Positions 22,570 to 27,800 of a stretch of DNA of 27,800 bases are shown here, piece after piece. Source of the stretch: Microcoleus asticus IPMA8 (GTDB lineage Bacteria > Cyanobacteriota > Cyanobacteriia > Cyanobacteriales > Microcoleaceae); assembly GCF_013179805.1 (NCBI RefSeq), contig NZ_SRRZ01000103.1:1-27800 (forward strand). Reading direction: 5' to 3'. Positions within the stretch are counted from its first letter, which is position 1. Every line of letters starts with the position of its first letter. The notes beneath the pieces are model-generated. The model did no database searches. It was not told where the DNA came from and saw only the letters and a program-made list of their open reading frames with translations. Made by a program: the position numbers and the translations under genes.

Positions 22570-23082
22570 ATGAGTAGCAGCGATAATTACAAGCGTCAAA
22601 TCATGAGCGATTTGGCCCAGGGAGATCGAGAAACGATGCCGGAGACAACCGGTGAAGAGTACGAAAATTTTGACGATTTTGCTCAGAGAACTTCGCCCGA
22701 TCAGCGCAAACAATTATTCGGGCGTTCCCTGAATCACGACTCCCTCCCGCCGGCTCAGTTGGAACCGGAATTGCAAAAGGCGATCGCCCAAATTAAGCCA
22801 AATGAACTCGACGACGTGGCGCGGGAATTCTTCAAGCATTTGGGCAAGAGAGGATTGGACGATCGCCAATTGGAAAAGCAGCTAGGACTTTCTACCCACC
22901 ACGCCAGCCGCATGAATGCTGACGATGTTACCAAGCTGGCCTCGTTCACCTATCACAATCATCCGGATATTTTCCGAGAAGTGCTGGCAGAACAGCCGAG
23001 TTTGATGAAGTTTTTGGGAAATCCAGTTGTTGCTGGTATTTTGGGAATAGTTGCCGCTAAATGGCTCAACAACCGCAAATAA
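22570..23082 (+). CDS. Conserved cyanobacterial protein with C-terminal membrane segment
   Basis: A 170-residue protein with AGGAAG nine bases before the ATG. The N-terminal 55 residues are acidic and polar. The middle (about 63-130) is helical, with ELDDVAREFFKHLGKRGLDDRQLEKQLGLS and a MNADDVTKLASFTYHNHPDIF segment. The tail (about 151-167, NPVVAGILGIVAAKWL) is hydrophobic and followed by Asn-Asn-Arg-Lys, suggesting a tail anchor. The function is unknown. Position after CsbD-like and lipoprotein genes suggests an envelope or stress role, which is inference. A strong terminator follows. Confidence 0.7.
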   Translation: MSSSDNYKRQIMSDLAQGDRETMPETTGEEYENFDDFAQRTSPDQRKQLFGRSLNHDSLPPAQLEPELQKAIAQIKPNELDDVAREFFKHLGKRGLDDRQLEKQLGLSTHHASRMNADDVTKLASFTYHNHPDIFREVLAEQPSLMKFLGNPVVAGILGIVAAKWLNNRK

Positions 23083-23128
23083 TCTTGGATTGAGACAAGC
23101 CTAAAAGCGGATAATACGTGCAGCAAAT

Positions 23129-23167
23129 AAAAGGACGATCACCAGGGCGATCGTCCTTTTATTTTTT
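23129..23167 (+). terminator. Strong Rho-independent terminator
   Basis: AAAAGGACGATC (23129-23140) pairs perfectly with GATCGTCCTTTT (23149-23160) around an 8-base loop, followed by ATTTTTT. It ends the small-gene cluster 47 bases after the last stop. Confidence 0.9.
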
Positions 23168-23207
23168 ATATCTAGTTCTGTAAAATAACCGCGATCGCAT
23201 TTCTAGT

Positions 23208-23225
23208 GAGGACTTGAGTCCTCAT
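23208..23225. repeat. Palindromic repeat GAGGACT-AGTCCTCAT, left copy
   Basis: GAGGACT (23208-23214) and AGTCCTC (23217-23223) flank two bases. The same 18-base unit, differing only in the two loop bases, lies at 23358-23375. The two copies bracket the second 122-bp repeat. Confidence 0.8.
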
Positions 23226-23231
23226 AAGATT

Positions 23232-23353
23232 CTGTTGACTGTTGACTGTTGACAAGCGAAAAATTTTACACCTAATTTCCAGCTCCCAGATTCATCTGTG
23301 GAGTCAATTTTTAAATCTAAAATCTAAAATCTAAAATCTAAAATCGACTGGCT
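23232..23353. repeat. 122-bp dispersed repeat, copy 2
   Basis: Same orientation, length and sequence as 4176-4297 except for A at 23281 in place of C. It begins with CTGTTGA units, ends in TCTAAAA heptamers and has no coding capacity. Confidence 0.9.
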
Positions 23354-23357
23354 GTTG

Positions 23358-23375
23358 GAGGACTCAAGTCCTCAT
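23358..23375. repeat. Palindromic repeat GAGGACT-AGTCCTCAT, right copy
   Basis: GAGGACT (23358-23364), CA, AGTCCTC (23367-23373), AT. It matches the left copy at 23208 apart from the loop. Confidence 0.8.
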
Positions 23376-23633
23376 TACAAACCTTTTTGATTGCGGTGGT
23401 TCGAGGGAACATAATATTATAATAAATCCCGAAGATTTAAATCTTAATTATTGGGTTTTTAGCTGTTCGGGTGATTAACATCCATTGCCAATTACCGACT
23501 ACGAATTACCGATTGCCAATGACTAATTATTGGTCACAGCTAAAAATAGCTGCACAGCAGTCAACAGCGGTACACCTGACACTCCGCAAAATTAAATGTA
23601 GGATTAAGTGTTGCCGTGAATGAGAAATAAAAG
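23376..23633. other. Spacer before the DsbA-like gene
   Basis: About 260 A/T-rich bases including short ATTACCGA/CCAATTA-type repeats at about 23478-23527. No gene or clear promoter is recognised. With 23083-23375 it forms a 551-base gap filled by the terminator and repeats listed above. Confidence 0.45.
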
Positions 23634-24416
23634 ATGAACCTATCCACTATTTGGCGAAAACTCCGCAGCCAGCAAGCCTTCTGCTTTGCTGCACTCCTCG
23701 CAGGTTGCCTGGTATTTATCGGTTGTTCCCCCGCACAGTCAGCGGCTGGCAATTCAGTCGATCCCAAGTTGAAAGAGCAAGTCTTGCAGATTATCCGCGA
23801 AAACCCGCAAGTAATTTTAGATTCGGTACAAGCGTACCAGCAACAGCAGCAGCAGTCTCTCAAAGCAGCGCAGGAATCATTTTTGCAGGAGATGAAAACT
23901 AATCCCAAATCGGCGATCGGGGATGCTCCTAGCACGGGATCAGCTTCGCAGCAGATTGTACTTTTAGAATTCTCTGACTTTCAATGTCCGTTTTGCGCGC
24001 GCGCTCACGATACTGTCAAGCAGTTTATGGCAAAACACCAGGACAAAGTTACTTTAGCTTACAAGCATTTTCCCTTGACTTCAATTCACCCTCAAGCGCT
24101 GCCAGCAGCTAAAGCAGCTTGGGCTGCCCAACAGCAGGGCAAATTCTGGGAATACTACAGCGCTTTGTTTGAAGGGCAGAAAGAGTTAGGCGAGCCATTT
24201 TACGCATCGATCGCCCAAAAGCTCAATCTAAAATTAGATAAATTCAACACCGATCGCAACAGCCCCGCTGCCGAAGCCGCCATTGCCAAAGACGTGCAAC
24301 TCGCTCAACAACTGGGCATTCAAGGGACTCCCTTCTTTATTATGAACGGTCAAACTTTCTCCGGGGCGGTCGAGCTTTCTGAGATGGAAAGCATTCTCGC
24401 TAGTATCTCCAAATAA
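23634..24416 (+). CDS. DsbA-like thiol-disulfide oxidoreductase lipoprotein
   Basis: A 260-residue exported protein. A hydrophobic N-terminus carries two possible lipidation sites, Cys25 (LLAGC) and Cys31 (VFIGC). A coiled Gln-rich segment (about 67-90) leads to a thioredoxin-fold domain with a DFQCPFC active site (Cys118 and Cys121), an inserted helical part, and GTPFFIMNG with the cis-proline near the C-terminus. This matches the DsbA/BdbD-like group of extracytoplasmic oxidoreductases (PF13462-type), which form or reshuffle disulfides in exported proteins. The substrates are unknown. No clear Shine-Dalgarno precedes ATG 23634. The gene appears monocistronic, with a hairpin 27 bases after the stop. 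Confidence 0.9.
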   Translation: MNLSTIWRKLRSQQAFCFAALLAGCLVFIGCSPAQSAAGNSVDPKLKEQVLQIIRENPQVILDSVQAYQQQQQQSLKAAQESFLQEMKTNPKSAIGDAPSTGSASQQIVLLEFSDFQCPFCARAHDTVKQFMAKHQDKVTLAYKHFPLTSIHPQALPAAKAAWAAQQQGKFWEYYSALFEGQKELGEPFYASIAQKLNLKLDKFNTDRNSPAAEAAIAKDVQLAQQLGIQGTPFFIMNGQTFSGAVELSEMESILASISK

Positions 24417-24442
24417 GTAAGCCCACCTGAATAAACAGAACA

Positions 24443-24473
24443 GATCCCCGATTTCTTAAAGAAGTCGGGGATC
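24443..24473 (+). terminator. Hairpin after the DsbA-like gene
   Basis: GATCCCCGATTTC (24443-24455) pairs with GAAGTCGGGGATC (24461-24473) with one wobble and a 5-base loop. The core CCCCGA/TCGGGG is shared with the hairpin at 1931-1963, pointing to a recurrent terminator-like repeat. No T tract follows. Confidence 0.65.
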
Positions 24474-24726
24474 GAATGCGCGATCGACTCGATAGCTATA
24501 TTTACTGACTAATTTTTACGCTTGGGAACAAATTTGCTCTAGGTGTTGTCTTAGTAAGACTCTAAGCTGCTTATGACTCAAGCATTATATCTTGCCTTTT
24601 ACAAGCTTTCCCAAACCTAGCTAGTGGATTCAAATGATTATTTGTCAATACTAATTTGAATTCTTTTGGTAAGACGATCGCCGCTTTTAAGCTCCATTTC
24701 CCTTGCATCTACGAGGAAAATCGATC
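24474..24726. other. Leader region of the surface-protein gene
   Basis: About 250 bases without a gene. A perfect palindrome GTCTTAGTAAGAC lies at 24548-24560 and could be an operator. AGGA lies in the last 20 bases before ATG 24727. Nothing else is recognised. Confidence 0.45.
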
Positions 24727-27700
24727 ATGGAAAAAATTACGCAAATAGTTGTCATTGACCCAACGGTTGAAGATTATCAAAGCCTTGCACCAAGCGCCGA
24801 ACCAAGGAAAGAGATATTTATACTCGATCGGGCGGGGGATGGAGTCGAGCAAATTACAGAGTTATTAGCTAGCTACAGCGATCTGGACGCTGTTCACATT
24901 GTTTCTCACGGCGGGCCTGGAAATTTGCAACTGGGGTCAATTCAGCTAAATTCTGACAACCTAGACGAATATGGCGATCGACTTCAGCAGTGGAAAAAGG
25001 CCTTAGCCCCTAACGCCGATATCCTCCTGTACGGTTGCAACGTGGCGGCAGAAATCGCCCCACCTATAACGGGGCGATCGTTTTTGCAACGCCTCAATCA
25101 ACTCACAGGTGCAGACATCGCCGCTTCCAAAAACCTGACAGGAAGTGCTGCATTAGGCGGTGACTGGGATTTAGAAGTAACAATTGGTTCGATTGAGACA
25201 CCTTTGGCATTCACCCAAGAGGCGATCGCAGCTTACAGCCACGTTTTAGTTACTTTCTCAGTTACCAACACCAACGACTCCGGTGCAAACTCGCTGCGAG
25301 ATGCCATTACCCTAGCCAATGCTAGCGCAGGCGCAGATACTATTGACCTGACTGCCATTACTGGCACAATTACCCTCGCGACGACACTACCAACTATTAA
25401 TGAAAGCGTCACTCTGAACGGCCCAGGTGCAGCTAACTTGACAGTTAGCGGCAACAGCGCAGTGCAGATACTTAACACTACTACCGGCCCTGTTAGCATC
25501 TCTAACCTCACCTTTGCTAACGGCACTGGCGGCATTCTTAACGGCTTCGGTGTCACCCTGAACCTCACCAACGTTACCTTCTCAGGCAACACCGCTGGAG
25601 GAGGCGGTGCCCTGTTCAATAACGGCGGTACTGTAACAATCACGAGTTCCACTTTTACTGCCAATACAGTCAACGGTTTCGGTGGCGGCGCGATCAGGCA
25701 GGGTGGCGGTATTTTAAACATTCTTAACAGCATTTTCACCGAAAACACAGCGACGGCAGCTAGCCAAGGCGGTGGTGCCATCCTGATTGATAGCGGTACA
25801 GTAAACATTACTGGCAGCACGTTTAGTGGCAATAGTTCCCAAAATACCGACGGTGGCGGCGCGATTTACCACCGAGGCGGGGGCGAACTGTTAAGCATTG
25901 CTGACAGCACTTTCACTAACAATATTTCGGCGGCTGATGGCGGTGCGATCAGAAACGATGCCCAGCCATTAAGTGTCACCAGCAGCACGTTCAATGGCAA
26001 CCAGGCCGCACAAAACGGCGGCGGCATTGTCAACAGCGGCGCGGCAACCATTACCAACAGTACGTTTTCTGCGAACACGGCAACTAACTTTGGCGCGATC
26101 AGAAATGGCGGTACGCTGGATCTCAGAAGTAGCACTCTTACTCTCAATAGTGCCACAAACCAAGGCGGGGGCATCTTCAATACCTTGACGGCAAACGTCC
26201 GCAACACCATCATTGCTGGGAATACGGCTCCGTTAAACCCCGATGTAGACGGCACATTTACAAGTGAGGGCAATAACTTAATTGGCAACGGTACTGGTGC
26301 TGGCTTCACAAACGGTGTTAATGGCGATCTAGTAGGCACTGCTGGCACTCCCATCAATCCGAATCTAGCACCACTGGCAAATAACGGTGGCCTTACGCAG
26401 ACGCACGCACTGAATGCAGGTAGCCCCGCGATCGAGGCGGGTAACAGCGCGATCGCACCTGCTACGGATCAGCGTGGCTTAACTCGGCCTTCTGGCATTG
26501 CTGTTGACATCGGCGCTTTTGAAGTACAGCAAACCGTCAGCATTGCAGCCCCAACCAATACAGCTATTGAAGGTGGAAGCGCAGGTACTTTTCGCATTAG
26601 CCGCACTGGTAGCACATTAGGCAACCTGACAGTTAATCTCGCTATTGATAACAGCAGTACCGCTGTCCCCGCTGATTACAGCCTTGCGGGTGGCAGCGTA
26701 GCGGTTGCGGCTTCTAACGTGACGGTGACGATTCCCAACGGACAAGCTTTTGTTGATGTCACCCTCACTGCTGTTGACGATACCATTCCTGAACTGGCAG
26801 AACCGCTGCGCCTGAATTTGGCTGCTGGCAATAATTACACGATTGATGCTATCAACACTAACGCTACCGTTACTATTCCTGCGAATGACTCGATTGCTTA
26901 TGCGATCGCACTCACAAATCCAGCCACAGGTTCCTTAACAGAAGGCAACTCCGGCATTCAACCCGTCACTTTCACCGTCACTCGCAGCGGCGGCACGGGG
27001 GTAGCGAGTACAGTAAATTATGCGATCGCTGGTACCGCGAGCAACGGCCCAGACTACAATAATATCAATGCTGCCGGGGCTACTACCGCCACAGGGACGA
27101 TCGCCTTTGCCGCCAACGAAACAACTAAAACTATTGCTGTGGATGTCTTGGGCGAAACCGCAGTTGAACCTGACGAGACAATTACCGTCACCCTCAGCAA
27201 CCCAAATTTGACCGCAGCGCCGGAAAGTTCGACTGTCACCACCAGCACCGCCACTGCTACGATCGCCAATGATGATATTCCTAGTATCTCGATCGGTGAT
27301 GTAGTTGTTACCGAGGGCAATACGGGTACTGCTAGCGCCACCTTTACCGCCTCTCTCTCAGCAGCTTATAGCTTGCCCGTCACCGTCAATTACGCCACGT
27401 CAGACGGTACTGCTAACACTGCTGATAGCGATTACACGGCGGCCACAGGCAGCGTCACCTTCAATGCCGGGGACACGACGCCTAAAACCATTACTGTTGC
27501 TGTCAACGGCGATTCTAAGTTTGAAACTGACGAAACATTTAACGTCAACCTCAGCACCGCTGTCAATGCGACTATTACTAAAGCGACGGGCATAGGTACG
27601 ATCGCAAATGACGACTTGGAGTCACCAACTCCGACACCGACTCCACCGACTCCAACTCCGACACCGACGCCGACTCCACCGACGCCGACGCCAACTCCGA

Positions 27701-27800
27701 CGCCAACTCCGACGCCAACTCCGACTCCAACACCAACTCAAAATCCAAATGAAAAAGAAACTGAGAGTCGGAAAGAAGAGGGGGAGGGGGGGCGGGGGGG
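24727..27800 (+). CDS. Large surface protein: DUF4347, beta-helix-like repeats, Calx-beta domains (partial)
   Basis: The frame is open from ATG 24727 to the last base (1024 codons), so the C-terminus is missing. Domains in order: DUF4347 at about 5-160 (IVSHGGPGNLQLG, ILLYGCNV, GADIAASKNLTGSAALGGDWDLEV), common at the N-terminus of giant cyanobacterial and proteobacterial exoproteins; a CSLREA-like start (TNTNDSGANSLRDAITLAN) at about 175; glycine/asparagine-rich parallel beta-helix repeats (about 220-490, repeating STFxxNxA and GGGA); a choice-of-anchor-Q-like part ending in VDIGAFEVQ (about 490-597); three Calx-beta-like domains (about 600-722, 725-847, 850-962); and a Pro-Thr linker (27625-27738). 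There is no classical signal peptide, so type I secretion by a C-terminal signal is plausible. Adhesion or a sheath/biofilm role is inferred. Confidence 0.85.
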   Translation, partial: MEKITQIVVIDPTVEDYQSLAPSAEPRKEIFILDRAGDGVEQITELLASYSDLDAVHIVSHGGPGNLQLGSIQLNSDNLDEYGDRLQQWKKALAPNADILLYGCNVAAEIAPPITGRSFLQRLNQLTGADIAASKNLTGSAALGGDWDLEVTIGSIETPLAFTQEAIAAYSHVLVTFSVTNTNDSGANSLRDAITLANASAGADTIDLTAITGTITLATTLPTINESVTLNGPGAANLTVSGNSAVQILNTTTGPVSISNLTFANGTGGILNGFGVTLNLTNVTFSGNTAGGGGALFNNGGTVTITSSTFTANTVNGFGGGAIRQGGGILNILNSIFTENTATAASQGGGAILIDSGTVNITGSTFSGNSSQNTDGGGAIYHRGGGELLSIADSTFTNNISAADGGAIRNDAQPLSVTSSTFNGNQAAQNGGGIVNSGAATITNSTFSANTATNFGAIRNGGTLDLRSSTLTLNSATNQGGGIFNTLTANVRNTIIAGNTAPLNPDVDGTFTSEGNNLIGNGTGAGFTNGVNGDLVGTAGTPINPNLAPLANNGGLTQTHALNAGSPAIEAGNSAIAPATDQRGLTRPSGIAVDIGAFEVQQTVSIAAPTNTAIEGGSAGTFRISRTGSTLGNLTVNLAIDNSSTAVPADYSLAGGSVAVAASNVTVTIPNGQAFVDVTLTAVDDTIPELAEPLRLNLAAGNNYTIDAINTNATVTIPANDSIAYAIALTNPATGSLTEGNSGIQPVTFTVTRSGGTGVASTVNYAIAGTASNGPDYNNINAAGATTATGTIAFAANETTKTIAVDVLGETAVEPDETITVTLSNPNLTAAPESSTVTTSTATATIANDDIPSISIGDVVVTEGNTGTASATFTASLSAAYSLPVTVNYATSDGTANTADSDYTAATGSVTFNAGDTTPKTITVAVNGDSKFETDETFNVNLSTAVNATITKATGIGTIANDDLESPTPTPTPPTPTPTPTPTPPTPTPTPTPTPTPTPTPTPTQNPNEKETESRKEEGEGGRG
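27625..27738 (+). repeat. Proline-threonine tandem repeat (CCGACN-type hexamers)
   Basis: Hexamers encoding Pro-Thr run for 38 codons with two extra prolines. Synonymous third-base variation (CCA/CCG, ACT/ACG/ACA) argues for a protein-level linker, not a recent slippage tract only. Such a tract is hard to assemble and may vary in copy number between strains. Confidence 0.85.

Noticed and set aside
23395..23420. GGTTCGAGGGAAC considered as a tRNA T-arm
   Set aside because: No acceptor, D-arm or anticodon stem can be fitted around it.
25233..26357. Two minus-strand Pro/Val/Leu-rich open frames opposite the surface-protein gene
   Set aside because: They are low-complexity antisense readings of the Gly/Asn/Thr-rich coding strand, which carries recognisable domains throughout.

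Overview
The window looks like chromosomal DNA of a filamentous cyanobacterium, most likely an Oscillatoriales lineage such as Microcoleus or Oscillatoria. This is inferred from frequent GCGATCGC (HIP1-type) palindromes and GATCGC-rich spacers, short heptamer tandem repeats, a cyanobacterial-type LpdA, a cyanoexosortase, and a DUF4347 surface protein. No 16S or tRNA gene is visible to settle the genus.

Layout. Bases 1-1918 hold defence or conflict-like modules: a short toxin-tip-like gene with a SCO4402-like candidate immunity gene (minus strand), then a MNT nucleotidyltransferase gene overlapping a HEPN toxin gene broken by a frameshift and a nonsense codon. lpdA (1989-3425, minus) and a small acidic cyanobacterial protein (3871-4149, plus) follow. 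From 4393 to 11376 a minus-strand block carries cell-surface polysaccharide and protein-sorting genes: a Wzc-like co-polymerase lacking a tyrosine tail, a Wza-like SLBB export protein, a cyanoexosortase B-like protease with its coupled associated protein, and a DegT-family sugar aminotransferase. A Tas-like aldo/keto reductase (11693-12730, plus) is divergent from this block.

A second orphan toxin-tip/immunity-like pair (12834-13800) is followed by about 590 noncoding bases. These hold a 91-bp-period tandem repeat, a promoter-like site and three consecutive hairpins ahead of a coiled-coil ORF. uvrB (minus), an NRPI-repeat protein (plus) and a 975-residue hybrid histidine kinase (minus) come next. 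The kinase N-terminus is a UrtA-like ligand-binding domain that, by its topology, should sit in the cytoplasm.

From 21165 to 23082 lies a run of small plus-strand genes: a hydrophilic peptide, a CsbD-like protein, a lipoprotein and a conserved tail-anchored-looking protein. Several are separated by hairpins. A DsbA-like lipoprotein (23634-24416) follows. The window ends inside a large surface protein (24727 onward) with DUF4347, right-handed beta-helix-like repeats, three Calx-beta-like domains and a Pro-Thr linker. Its frame is open to the last base, and the last bases form a suspicious G-rich run.

The spacers are rich in repeats. The clearest is a 122-bp element present twice (4176-4297 and 23232-23353) with a single mismatch. 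No CRISPR array, rRNA, tRNA or transposase gene was recognised.
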